From assembly GCF_003660265.1 (NCBI RefSeq), contig NZ_QXQP01000001.1, positions 1 to 64,000 on the forward strand: a stretch of DNA of 64,000 bases, given 5' to 3'. The notes under the pieces were generated by a model. The model searched no databases. It was given only the letters and a program-made list of their open reading frames with translations, and was not told the origin of the DNA. The DNA comes from Helicobacter mehlei. Lineage in GTDB: Bacteria > Campylobacterota > Campylobacteria > Campylobacterales > Helicobacteraceae. A program made the position numbers and the translations under genes. Shown here piece by piece: positions 53,248 through 61,372 of the stretch. How positions within the stretch are numbered: the first letter of the stretch is position 1; every line of letters starts with the position of its first letter.

Positions 53248-53277
53248 AACAACTCAGACATTGTCGCCGATCCCCTA

Positions 53278-54252
53278 CTAACTCAGGCTGGCGATCATCT
53301 TCTTAATTTTGTCTTGATAGGCTTTGCGCGCCTGCAACGCCTCCTCCATCTCCACCTTTTTAAAGCGCACCTTTTGATTAGGGGCAAACTGCCCTAGTCG
53401 ATCCAAATCGCAACTAATCAGCGTGCAATACATCGCAAACCCGCCCCCACTGGGCGCATCTCTTTGGAGCACAATAGGTTCATTGCCCCCGGGGGCTTGC
53501 ATAGAGCCCACCGGATAACACGCATCGGCGATATTGCTAGGATTTGAGCCCGCCCCAAAGGGCTGGGGTAGGTCTTTATAGGTGAATTTCTGCCCGTTTT
53601 TAAAGCGATAGCCCAGCCTGTCTGCTTGGGTGGAGACGACATAGACATCATTAAATAGATTGTGCAAACTCTGCTCTGTGAGCTTGTAATCTTGCAGCCC
53701 CAAGATCACGCGCAAGGACTCCACCTCTTCAAGCTTTAAGTGAAACTCTTCTGCTAGAGGCTTGCTACTGGGTTTGCCTGTGGGCTTGCCAATTTGTAAC
53801 ACATCGCCCTCTTCTAATTTGCGCCCCTTAAAGCCCCCAATGCCCCCCAAAGGATAGGTAGAGCGCGAGCCCATCACTACGGGCACATCTACTCCCCCGG
53901 CTATGGCGATGTAAGCGCGCGCGCCTTTTTTCAAATAACTAAAGCCAAGTTTACCCCCAGCAGGCACTTTGAGTGCGGTATTACTGGGCATTTCTTGGTT
54001 ATTGATAAGGGGGGTGGTGTGCGCGCCCGTAACCGCCACATAAGTTTCTTGCTCAAATTCTAATTCGGGTGCCATCAAAGCCACTTCTAAAGCCGCGGCG
54101 TTTTGCTCATTGCCCACCAAGACATTTGCCGCGATGAAAGAGGCTTGATCAAGCGCGCCCCCGGGGGGGATGCCCAAGTGGTAGTAACCATAACGCCCCA
54201 AATCCTCTACATAGGTCGCAATGCCCGGTTTGATCACTTTAAAAGAGTTCAT
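53278..54252 (-). CDS. pxpC: 5-oxoprolinase subunit C, PxpC
   Basis: A 324-residue member of the biotin-dependent carboxyltransferase (CT_A_B) family, equal to PxpC and to the second half of urea-amidolyase carboxyltransferases. Family motifs: FKVIKPGIATYVEDLGRYGYYHLGIPPGGALDQASF near the N-terminus and GGDVPVVMGSRSTYPLGGIGGFKGR-like strand (written GGVDVPVVMGSRST). With PxpA and PxpB it forms the ATP-dependent 5-oxoprolinase. It overlaps pxpB by 4 bases. Convergent with the GT9 gene. Last gene of the operon. Confidence 0.92.
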   Translation of the reverse strand: MNSFKVIKPGIATYVEDLGRYGYYHLGIPPGGALDQASFIAANVLVGNEQNAAALEVALMAPELEFEQETYVAVTGAHTTPLINNQEMPSNTALKVPAGGKLGFSYLKKGARAYIAIAGGVDVPVVMGSRSTYPLGGIGGFKGRKLEEGDVLQIGKPTGKPSSKPLAEEFHLKLEEVESLRVILGLQDYKLTEQSLHNLFNDVYVVSTQADRLGYRFKNGQKFTYKDLPQPFGAGSNPSNIADACYPVGSMQAPGGNEPIVLQRDAPSGGGFAMYCTLISCDLDRLGQFAPNQKVRFKKVEMEEALQARKAYQDKIKKMIASLS

Positions 54253-55145
54253 GCAAGTGCCTTTAAGATTTTTTGATTATAACCCTTAGGATCGCTCTGC
54301 CACTCCTGCAAAGAAAAGAGAGTGGGGCGAATCTTGAGATCAAAAGTGCCCGCCTCTACCTCTTTGACATAGGCATCATACTGCTCCTTAGTGCAGGGGG
54401 TGAATTTGATGATGTCCCCCGGGTTTAAAAACACCATGCTCTCTTTGAAATAGGGCAGTCTCTGCTTGGGGTCCCACACGGGCGCGGGTGTAATGCCCAT
54501 CATCTGATACCCCCCACCCCCACGCACCGCATAAACACAGCCAAAACACCCCCCATGCCCGATGGTCAGCGCCGGGGTGTCAATGCGCGCCACCGGGTAT
54601 TTGGGCACTTCAATTTGGGCTTGTCGTTCCACGAGTTGGTATAGCCATGGCAGTCCAGCCACAAAGCCAATCATGCTCACAAACCATGGGCTTTCTGAGT
54701 GGGCTTTGATAAAAGCCTCTACACTCTCATAGCCATTGATTTGGCGGGCGTATTCAATGTCGGTGATATTGGGATCGAGCGTGGATCCCGGTTCGCGGCA
54801 TTGGTGGTTGTTGCGGAAACGCATTTGGCATTCATGGGTGTAGGGGTCATTGTAAAAAACGGGCATTTCTATCAGGCGGGTTTGAATTTCTGTGCGCGCC
54901 CCCACAATTTCCTTTTCTAAGGATTTTAAAATCTCTAGGGCTTTGGTGTGGGGCAGAATGTCCGGATTGAAAGCGATCATATAGGACGCGTTAGCCGGGC
55001 AGATTTCAGTAATGCCCTCAATTTTCATCTCCCTTAGCTTGTTGCAAATTGCCATGGCTAAGAAAAATGCCTCCAAAGACATCCCATCCTCGCTCACCTC
55101 CACAAATAAAAAGGTGTCGCCACCAAAACTATATCTAAACGCCAT
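54249..55145 (-). CDS. pxpB: 5-oxoprolinase subunit B, PxpB
   Basis: A CT_C_D-family protein of 298 residues, somewhat longer than E. coli PxpB (about 220). The core contains YARQINGYESVEAFIKAHSESPWFVSMIGFVAGLPWLY, with FVAGLPWL-like motif replacing the usual GFxPGFxYL. This is followed by RIDTPALTIGHGGCFGCVYAVRGGGGYQMMGITPAP, matching the substrate-binding stretch of the family (R, P, and GS/GG, Y, P). Its N-terminal extension is unassigned. It starts 2 bases after the biotin carboxylase stop. Confidence 0.9.
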   Translation of the reverse strand: MAFRYSFGGDTFLFVEVSEDGMSLEAFFLAMAICNKLREMKIEGITEICPANASYMIAFNPDILPHTKALEILKSLEKEIVGARTEIQTRLIEMPVFYNDPYTHECQMRFRNNHQCREPGSTLDPNITDIEYARQINGYESVEAFIKAHSESPWFVSMIGFVAGLPWLYQLVERQAQIEVPKYPVARIDTPALTIGHGGCFGCVYAVRGGGGYQMMGITPAPVWDPKQRLPYFKESMVFLNPGDIIKFTPCTKEQYDAYVKEVEAGTFDLKIRPTLFSLQEWQSDPKGYNQKILKALA

Positions 55146-55147
55146 CT

Positions 55148-56509
55148 TCAGCCTCCCAGTTTATAGCTTTCTAAAAAATTGATGTCGTAATCGCCCTTTT
55201 GGATATGCGGATCGTTTAAAAGGGCTTTAAAAAGCGCGGTGGTGGTCTTGACTCCCTCGATCTTCAGCTCGTTGAGCGCGCGTTTGAGCTTGCTAAGAGC
55301 AAACTCGCGGTTTTGATCATAGACGATGAGTTTAGCAATTAGCGAGTCGTAAAAGGGGGGAATCGTGCGCCCACTAAAGAGCATGCTATCCAAGCGCACC
55401 CCAGAGCCCGTAGGGCATTGCAAGTGGGTGATCTCCCCGGGGCTTGGGAAAAAATTATTTTGGGGGTCTTCGGCGTTGATTCTGACCTCAATAGAATGCC
55501 CGCGCAAAGAAATGTCCCCTTGTTGGTAAGCCAAGGGCTCGCCATCGGCGATGCGCAACATTTGGCGCACGATGTCAATCCCGGTCACCATCTCTGTAAT
55601 GGCGTGCTCGACTTGGATACGGGTATTCATCTCCAAGAAGTAAAACCCCTTGCTTTGCGTGTCGTATAAAAACTCCAAAGTCCCCGCGCCCTTATAGCCT
55701 ACATCGCTAGCCATGCGCGCCGCGCTCGCGCACAAGGCTTCTCGTGTTTGGCAATCTAGGCTAGGGCTGGGGGCTTCTTCTAGCACCTTCTGCCTGCGCC
55801 GTTGCAAAGAACACTCGCGATCGTACAGATGAATCACGCGCTCCCCATCGCCTAGCACCTGTACCTCAATGTGTTTGGCGTTTTGCAAATACTTTTCTAA
55901 ATACACGCCCCCATTGCCAAAAGCCGCGCGCGCTTCAGCGGTAGCGATTTCAAATTGAGTGATGAGCTGGGCTTCATCTTGCACCAACCTAATCCCCTTG
56001 CCCCCACCCCCTGCAATGGCTTTAATGAGCAAGGGATAGCCAATGGCACGCGCCTCTTCTAGAGCCTGATTCACATTCTCTAGCACGGGACTATTTGGCA
56101 TGGTGGGCACTTGGCTTTTTTTTGCCTGTTGCAGGGCTTTTGCCTTGTCGCCCATTGTCTCAATAAGTCTGCTAGAAGGTCCTACAAAGATGATCCCCGC
56201 CTCCTCCACCCGTTTAGCAAATTGGGCGTTCTCGCTCAAAAAGCCATAACCCGGATGAATCGCATCCACCTGCGCCTGCTTGGCGATCTCTAACACCTTG
56301 TCTATATTGAGATAACTCTTATGGGCTAGGTTCTCGCCCACGCGGTAGGCTTCATCGGCAAGTTGAGAAGCCAAATTGCCCTGATCGGCATCGGTGTAGA
56401 TCGCCACGGCTTTCATATTGAGCTCATGGGCGGCTTGGATGATGCGCACGGCGATCTCGCCCCGGTTAGCCACCAAGACTTTTTTAATTTTCTGAGGGGT
56501 GTAAGCCAT
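55148..56509 (-). CDS. Biotin carboxylase subunit (AccC-like) of the pxp operon
   Basis: A 453-residue biotin carboxylase. It has the N-terminal VLVANRGEIAVRII, ATP-grasp loop AIAGGGGKGIRLVQ, the catalytic ECSLQRRRQKVLEE, and EMNTRIQVEHAITE. It normally carboxylates biotin on a carrier protein with ATP and bicarbonate. It lies between a biotin carrier gene (3-base gap) and pxpB (2-base gap), so its partner is that carrier. It may be the dedicated carboxylase of a Pxp-type enzyme rather than the housekeeping AccC for fatty-acid synthesis. Which role applies cannot be told from this window alone. Confidence 0.88.
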   Translation of the reverse strand: MAYTPQKIKKVLVANRGEIAVRIIQAAHELNMKAVAIYTDADQGNLASQLADEAYRVGENLAHKSYLNIDKVLEIAKQAQVDAIHPGYGFLSENAQFAKRVEEAGIIFVGPSSRLIETMGDKAKALQQAKKSQVPTMPNSPVLENVNQALEEARAIGYPLLIKAIAGGGGKGIRLVQDEAQLITQFEIATAEARAAFGNGGVYLEKYLQNAKHIEVQVLGDGERVIHLYDRECSLQRRRQKVLEEAPSPSLDCQTREALCASAARMASDVGYKGAGTLEFLYDTQSKGFYFLEMNTRIQVEHAITEMVTGIDIVRQMLRIADGEPLAYQQGDISLRGHSIEVRINAEDPQNNFFPSPGEITHLQCPTGSGVRLDSMLFSGRTIPPFYDSLIAKLIVYDQNREFALSKLKRALNELKIEGVKTTTALFKALLNDPHIQKGDYDINFLESYKLGG

Positions 56510-56512
56510 GGG

Positions 56513-56746
56513 TTACTCCACGACAAACAACACATCGCCCGGATTGACAAACTGCTCGTTTTCTGCCCTAATCTCTTTGATCTTGCCCTTGGCTCCGGCT
56601 TTGATCTCATTGAAGGTTTTCATCACCTCCACTAGGCAGACAATGGTGTCTTCATGGACTTCAGAGCCCACCTCTACAAAGGGGGCGGCATCGGGGTTGG
56701 GTTTGCGATAAAAGGTCCCGGGGATGGGGCTAATCACTTCGTGCAT
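56513..56746 (-). CDS. Biotin carrier domain protein (BCCP-like)
   Basis: A minimal 77-residue biotinyl-lipoyl domain with no other region. Biotin attaches to K43 in VEVMKTFNE, with the usual beta-hairpin pattern and a final GDVLFVVE. The motif reads EVMKT where canonical BCCP has EAMKM, so biotin ligase recognition is slightly different. The usual N-terminal Pro/Ala-rich linker of AccB is absent. It lies 9 bases after pxpA and 3 bases before the biotin carboxylase gene. Confidence 0.88.
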   Translation of the reverse strand: MHEVISPIPGTFYRKPNPDAAPFVEVGSEVHEDTIVCLVEVMKTFNEIKAGAKGKIKEIRAENEQFVNPGDVLFVVE

Positions 56747-56755
56747 GATCTCTCC

Positions 56756-57529
56756 TTAAGGGTGGTGGATGGTGGGTTTTTGGATGGCAATGCCATGTTC
56801 TTCTAAGAGTTTTTTAGTCGCGCTGATCAAAGAGAGCGCCCCGGGGGTGTCGCTATGGATACACACCGAGTCAAAATCTACCTCAATGACCTTACCGGTT
56901 ACCGTTTTGACTGTGCCCTCCTTGCAGGCTTGCAAGACCTTATTAGCGACCTCTTCAGGGGTGTAGGCGCGCGCACGGCGCACCATCACCAACTGCCCAT
57001 CCTCGCCATAATCGCGATCCCCATAAAACTCGCGCACAAAGGGTTGTTTGAGTTCTTGAGCGACTTGGTGGGTGATGGTGCCTTGCATGCAATACAGGGG
57101 CAAATGGGGGTCAATTTTGTGCAGAGTGCTGATAAGCTCTTCAGAAAAGGCGCGATCCTTGCTTGCATGGATGTACAAACTCCCATGGGGCTTGAAGTGG
57201 TGCAGTTTGCCCCCTAGAAAATGCACAAACTCACGCAACGCCCCTAGCTGGTAGAGGCAGTCGTTGGTTAGCTCGGTGGGGTTAGCCACGATATGCCGCC
57301 TCCCAAAGCCCACTAAATCCCTAAAACCCGGGTGTACCCCAATTTCTACGCCATTTTCTAAGGCATTAGCCACGCAGTGGCGCATGATACTAGGATCGCT
57401 AGCATGAAAGCCGGCCGCGATATTGCAACTGCTAATGAGCTTCATAATTGCATCATCCACCCCATCCCCAATAATCCACGGACCAAAACACTCGCCCATG
57501 TCGCTGTTCAAATCAATGTGTTGTTTCAC
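56756..57529 (-). CDS. pxpA: 5-oxoprolinase subunit A, PxpA (LamB/YcsF)
   Basis: The 257-residue LamB/YcsF-family subunit. The N-terminus reads HIDLNSDMGECFGPW, with NIAAGFHASDPSIMRHCV (metal-binding GxHxxD-like motif) and ETGxHPGFRDLVGFGRR-like element (seen as GVHPGFRDLVGFGRR). C-terminal VDFDSVCIHSDTPGAL completes the family signature. Start is the GTG at 57529 after AGAGGAG. First gene of the operon; the 209 bases upstream, between it and tRNA-Pro, contain no gene I can support. It hydrolyses 5-oxoproline with PxpBC and ATP, giving glutamate. Confidence 0.93.
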   Translation of the reverse strand: MKQHIDLNSDMGECFGPWIIGDGVDDAIMKLISSCNIAAGFHASDPSIMRHCVANALENGVEIGVHPGFRDLVGFGRRHIVANPTELTNDCLYQLGALREFVHFLGGKLHHFKPHGSLYIHASKDRAFSEELISTLHKIDPHLPLYCMQGTITHQVAQELKQPFVREFYGDRDYGEDGQLVMVRRARAYTPEEVANKVLQACKEGTVKTVTGKVIEVDFDSVCIHSDTPGALSLISATKKLLEEHGIAIQKPTIHHP

Positions 57530-57738
57530 CTGTATCTCCTCTCTAAAGTTGCCGGTGTGCTATTGTGGCACAAGAATCACAATCAAAGGGTATGGATCGG
57601 GGTTTTTGGGTGAAAAATAGCCACTCGGAGCTTGTCTGTGGTTTTTAGTAACAAGATATAAGGGGAACGCTAGGAGGCAGATGCGTATTTATAAGTTAGA
57701 GTTAATTTTACTTGTGTTAGAATGCCACTCCTTTTTGG

Positions 57739-57816
57739 CGGAGTATGGCGCAGCCTGATTAGCGCGCACCCTTGGGGTGGGTGAGGTCGTGGGTTTGAAT
57801 CCCGCTACTCCGACCA
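57739..57816 (+). tRNA. tRNA-Pro (GGG)
   Basis: The acceptor CGGAGTA pairs with TACTCCG, anticodon stem CACCC/GGGTG encloses loop TTGGGGT giving GGG, and CCA is encoded. A TAGAAT at 57718-57723 may be its -10 box. Convergent with a tiny lipoprotein gene that stops two bases away. Confidence 0.92.
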
Positions 57817-57818
57817 TT

Positions 57819-57956
57819 TCAACGCTTCCCATGGATAAGTGTTTTTTGATTAGCCAAAGATTTTTCTTCTTGTTTGTCTTGTTTGGTCTGTGGTGTGCAA
57901 TGGCAACAACCTACCAGCACAAAAGCAAAACCAGCTAAACACAAAAACTCCCTCAT
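57819..57956 (-). CDS. Tiny lipoprotein, 45 aa
   Basis: A short frame reading MREFLCLAGFAFVLVGC and then a polar tail (CHCTPQTKQDKQEEKS), 45 residues. The basic or acidic N-terminus is brief, followed by a hydrophobic h-region and lipobox LVGC at C17, so the mature lipoprotein is about 29 residues. Three bases after another lipoprotein gene (58136-57960) and likely co-transcribed. The stop is two bases from the convergent tRNA-Pro. The ribosome-binding site is weak (AAAATAGGGC). No family is recognised. Confidence 0.6.
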   Translation of the reverse strand: MREFLCLAGFAFVLVGCCHCTPQTKQDKQEEKSLANQKTLIHGKR

Positions 57957-57959
57957 GCC

Positions 57960-58136
57960 CTATTTTTCACCTTGCAAGAGTGATTTTTCTTGCACAGCAG
58001 GTTTATCTTCACCTGCACCCTGGTGTTGTTTAGTACTATCTTGCGACTCGTGTGGGTGGTTTTTAGGCGTGTTTCCCTCTTTGTGGCAAGCGACCAGACC
58101 TAGAGCGAGCAGAGCGGACAAAAAAACATTTCTCAT
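57960..58136 (-). CDS. Small lipoprotein, 58 aa
   Basis: Starts at the ATG at 58136 after AAAGGATTGTT, and reads MRNVFLSALLALGLVAC, with lipobox LVAC at C17. The mature tail is polar and repetitive in character (HKEGNTPKNHPHESQDSTKQ and so on), ending SLLQGEK. A classic Helicobacter small lipoprotein layout, related in design to the next gene, with which it forms a pair. No homologue recognised. The gap to the methyltransferase at 58175 is 38 bases. Confidence 0.7.
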   Translation of the reverse strand: MRNVFLSALLALGLVACHKEGNTPKNHPHESQDSTKQHQGAGEDKPAVQEKSLLQGEK

Positions 58137-58174
58137 AACAATCCTTTAATAAAAATGAACCGCCATTTTAACAC

Positions 58175-59236
58175 TCATTGGTAAAGTTCTGTTGAATCGT
58201 TGGTAATTTTTGGTGATTTTGAATGAGAGCCCAGAATCAATCCCTTAAAGCGTTCGCCAAAACCCTCGGGGCTAATGAGCGATCGAGCTTTGAGGGCTTC
58301 TTTGGAATAGAGGGTAAAGGGGGTGTTTTGTTCTAATAATTCCAAAAGCCGAGTCAGTCCCATTTTAATAAGGGCCGCACTTTGTGTCCCGTAAAAAAGC
58401 GTGTGGGCTCCTTGTTTGTGGAATAACGTTTCTAAAAGCTGGAAATCAATATCATAGGTCAAATCCACTTGTTGGTAGTAGCCCTCTAGGTTTGCTAAAA
58501 TATCGGCAAAGTCTAGCACCCTGTGTTGGGTGTAAGCCCGCAAATCCACGCCCCCGCGCGCGCCATATTGCCCATAATCAAAACCCACCAGCACCCATTT
58601 TTGGCTTTGTTGCAAACTGGGGATCAAATCTTTAACGTAGTCCTCCCATGTGAGGGGCACACAACCTTTAAAATGGGCGATCTTTTCTGGTGGGTGTGTG
58701 TGGGACAAAAAATCTAAAACCTCTTGGCTAAGGGGTCTCCAGATGGGCTTGAAAGAATCCACATAGAGCATTTGGGAGTCTTGGCACACTTGACAGGGGA
58801 AACTATCCCATAACTCATTGCAATAGACAAATGTGCTTTTTCGGAGATGGGGTCTTAACGCCTCTAGGCTGGGCACACCGATTAAATTAGTTTGGATTTT
58901 TTGGAGGCGTTGTTGTTGCAAAGTGGCCAATGCGTTCAAGGGCTCGACGCTTAAAAAGGCAGTATGTTCCAAAACGCCACAACTCAGATCACGCAAGAAT
59001 AACACCACATCTTGCAACAGATATCCCTCCCCTGCGCCAATCTCCACCACGCTTAAGGGCAAATCCAAAACCCCTTGTTCTAAGAGAGATAACAAATAAA
59101 AAGCTAAAGTTCCGCCAAAACAACGACTCGCATTCACAGAGGTGTAAAAATCCCCCTGTGTCCCAATTTTGGCAGTTCTATAATAGCCTTGATCGCCATA
59201 AAGCCACTCTTGCATGAGCGTGCTAAAAGTTTGCAT
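58175..59236 (-). CDS. SAM-dependent methyltransferase, MidA/NDUFAF7 family
   Basis: Class I methyltransferase of the COG1565 (MidA/NDUFAF7) family, 353 residues. N-terminal GDQGYYRTAKIGTQGDFYTSVNASRCFGGTLAFYL is a signature of this family (the GDFxTSxxxxxxFG stretch). The SAM-binding strand is LSVVEIGAGEGYLLQDV near 62-78. YCNELWDSFPCQV corresponds to the ANELLDALPV motif. In mitochondria the homologue methylates a complex I arginine; in Helicobacter the substrate is unknown. It is one gene in front of ppk, divergent. Confidence 0.87.
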   Translation of the reverse strand: MQTFSTLMQEWLYGDQGYYRTAKIGTQGDFYTSVNASRCFGGTLAFYLLSLLEQGVLDLPLSVVEIGAGEGYLLQDVVLFLRDLSCGVLEHTAFLSVEPLNALATLQQQRLQKIQTNLIGVPSLEALRPHLRKSTFVYCNELWDSFPCQVCQDSQMLYVDSFKPIWRPLSQEVLDFLSHTHPPEKIAHFKGCVPLTWEDYVKDLIPSLQQSQKWVLVGFDYGQYGARGGVDLRAYTQHRVLDFADILANLEGYYQQVDLTYDIDFQLLETLFHKQGAHTLFYGTQSAALIKMGLTRLLELLEQNTPFTLYSKEALKARSLISPEGFGERFKGLILGSHSKSPKITNDSTELYQ

Positions 59237-59305
59237 GAGTCTCCTATCGTTGGTGTGTTCCCATGTTAGCTAGAATGACCTAATTTGCCAAATTAGCTGA
59301 TCTTT

Positions 59306-59314
59306 TGTTAAAAT
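59306..59314 (+). promoter_or_regulatory. Extended -10 promoter of ppk
   Basis: TGTTAAAAT is an extended -10 (TGnTAAAAT), 27 bases before the ppk ATG in the divergent gap with the methyltransferase gene. Confidence 0.55.
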
Positions 59315-59341
59315 AAACCACCTTGTCATAGAGAGCTATGG

Positions 59342-61372
59342 ATGGAATTACCACCAGATTTGTATTTTAACCGCGAACTCTCATGGTTGCGTTTTAACAC
59401 ACGGGTGTTGGATCAGGTTTGCGATGGGGGTTTGCCCCTATTGGAACGACTTAAATTTTTAGCCATCTATGGCACAAATCTAGACGAGTTTTACATGATC
59501 CGTGTGGCAGGCTTGAAGCACCTTTACGATCATAGCGTGGTGCAAGAGGGTTTGCAAATGGGGCATGGCAAGCAACTAGAATGCATCCGCAGTTATCTAG
59601 TCGCCGAACAAAAAATCGTGCAAGAGCAGTTTTTACAACTCAAGGAGAAATTAGCCCAGCAACATTTGGCGATCCAGAGTGTCGAAGAGTTGAGTACCAA
59701 GAACACCGAAAAGCTCCGTGCCTATTTTGATAATTATCTTTATCCAGTTGTTGTCCCCATCATTTTAGACCCCGCCCGCCCCTTCCCCTTTTTAAGTAAT
59801 TTGAGTTTTGGGCTCATTTTGGGCTTGCAACACCTCAATTATGCCCATAAAGCCTATGGGATCATTAAAATCCCCGCCCTTTTAAAACGCTTTATCCCTG
59901 TTGAAAAGGGTGTCTTTGTGCCTGTGGAACAAGTGGTGAAACAATTTGCTCCTTTACTTTTTGAAAAACACAGTGTGCTGGAGAGCATGGTTTTCCGTGT
60001 AACTTGTGATGCAGACATGGAGATTATCGAGGATGAGGGGCATGACCTAGCTGAGCTGATTAGCGAGGGTTTGCGCACGCGGGATCGGGGTGATGTAGTG
60101 CGTTTGGAAGTGAGCGAGGGTAATGCCGATTTGCTGGAATTTATTGAGCATAAGATGTTTGGGGTTACAAAGGATATTTATAAAAGCGATATACTGCTTA
60201 ATTTAGGCTCTTTGTGGGAATTAGTTAATCTTAGGGGCTATGATGCGCTCAAATCCCCCACTTTTTACCCCAAAATCCTAGCCCCGCTGAATGGGATGGA
60301 TTTGCTCACAGACAACGCAGCAATCTTCGAGTTGCTGGACAAACAAGATGTTTTTTTATTCCACCCATATGAGAGTTTCGATCCCATCGTGCATTTTATT
60401 GAAAACGCCTCTAGGGATAAAGATGTCGTGGCGATCCGCATGACTTTATACCGAGTGGGCAAGCAATCCCCCATTGTCAAAGCCTTAACAGAGGCTGCCC
60501 ACACCAAACAAATTAGCGTTTTGGTCGAGCTCAAAGCCCGCTTTGATGAGGAAAATAATTTGCACTGGGCACAAGCCCTAGAAAATGCTGGGGCGCATGT
60601 GATCTATGGCGTACCTAGACTCAAGGTGCATGCCAAATTAGCCATTGTGGTGCGCCAAGTGGGGGCACAGCTTAAAGAATATGTACATTTGAGCACGGGC
60701 AATTACAACACCGCCTCAGCAAAAGTCTATACCGATTTAAGCCTACTCACCTCCAACAAACAAATTGCCTATGATATTTTAAAGCTCTTCCACTCCTTGA
60801 GCACCGGCGTGGCGGCTGAAATTGGGCTTAAAACCCTTTATATGGCTCCCATGCAGATCAAGCCCAAAATTATGGCGATGATCGCTGAAGAAATGCGCTT
60901 CAAACAAAGAGGGCGCATTATTTTTAAAGCCAATGCGCTTGTTGATCCCACCATTATTAAATGCCTGTATGAAGCCTCATGTGCGGGGGTTAAAATCGAT
61001 CTCATCATTCGGGGGATTTGTTGCTTGCGCCCACAGATTAAGGGTTTGAGCGAAAATATTCGGGTTTTCTCTATTGTGGGCAAGTATTTAGAGCATGCTA
61101 GAATCTATTATTTTGCCCACGATCGCGCCAAGGTGTATTTTTCCAGTGCCGATATGATGCCCAGAAACCTAGAAAAACGGGTCGAATTGCTCGTGCCCGC
61201 CACTTCTAAGGCAATCCAACAAAAACTGATGCGAATCTTGCACATCCAGCTTAAAGACAATGTGAAAGCTTATGAGCTCAACCCCGATGGGTCTTATAGT
61301 AAAATGCCCAGCGTGGGCGAGTCCTTTAACGCCCAAGCCTTTTATGAGCAAGAAGTAGAAGAGCATGTTTGA
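59342..61372 (+). CDS. ppk: Polyphosphate kinase, PPK1
   Basis: PPK1 polymerises ATP phosphate into polyphosphate, which helps stress survival. The 676 residues start with FNRELSWLRFNTRVLDQV. The catalytic His is H430 in LKVHAKLAIV, in the first phospholipase-D-like domain, and the second contains RGICCLRPQIKGLSENI. VELKARFDEENNLHWAQALENAG and HLSTGNYNTASAKVYTDL are family motifs. Overlaps pyrD by 8 bases. The ppk-pyrD-pqqE-like-dapA order is the H. pylori order. Confidence 0.97.
   Translation: MELPPDLYFNRELSWLRFNTRVLDQVCDGGLPLLERLKFLAIYGTNLDEFYMIRVAGLKHLYDHSVVQEGLQMGHGKQLECIRSYLVAEQKIVQEQFLQLKEKLAQQHLAIQSVEELSTKNTEKLRAYFDNYLYPVVVPIILDPARPFPFLSNLSFGLILGLQHLNYAHKAYGIIKIPALLKRFIPVEKGVFVPVEQVVKQFAPLLFEKHSVLESMVFRVTCDADMEIIEDEGHDLAELISEGLRTRDRGDVVRLEVSEGNADLLEFIEHKMFGVTKDIYKSDILLNLGSLWELVNLRGYDALKSPTFYPKILAPLNGMDLLTDNAAIFELLDKQDVFLFHPYESFDPIVHFIENASRDKDVVAIRMTLYRVGKQSPIVKALTEAAHTKQISVLVELKARFDEENNLHWAQALENAGAHVIYGVPRLKVHAKLAIVVRQVGAQLKEYVHLSTGNYNTASAKVYTDLSLLTSNKQIAYDILKLFHSLSTGVAAEIGLKTLYMAPMQIKPKIMAMIAEEMRFKQRGRIIFKANALVDPTIIKCLYEASCAGVKIDLIIRGICCLRPQIKGLSENIRVFSIVGKYLEHARIYYFAHDRAKVYFSSADMMPRNLEKRVELLVPATSKAIQQKLMRILHIQLKDNVKAYELNPDGSYSKMPSVGESFNAQAFYEQEVEEHV

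Noticed and set aside
57570-57600. A palindrome GTGC..GCAC upstream of pxpA as an operator
   Set aside because: Only four bases per arm are perfect, and no matching second site is visible.
57874-58149. A 91-codon plus-strand frame after tRNA-Pro
   Set aside because: It is Cys- and Ser-rich and lies opposite two minus-strand lipoprotein genes with proper ribosome-binding site (for the first) and lipoboxes, which explain the region better.
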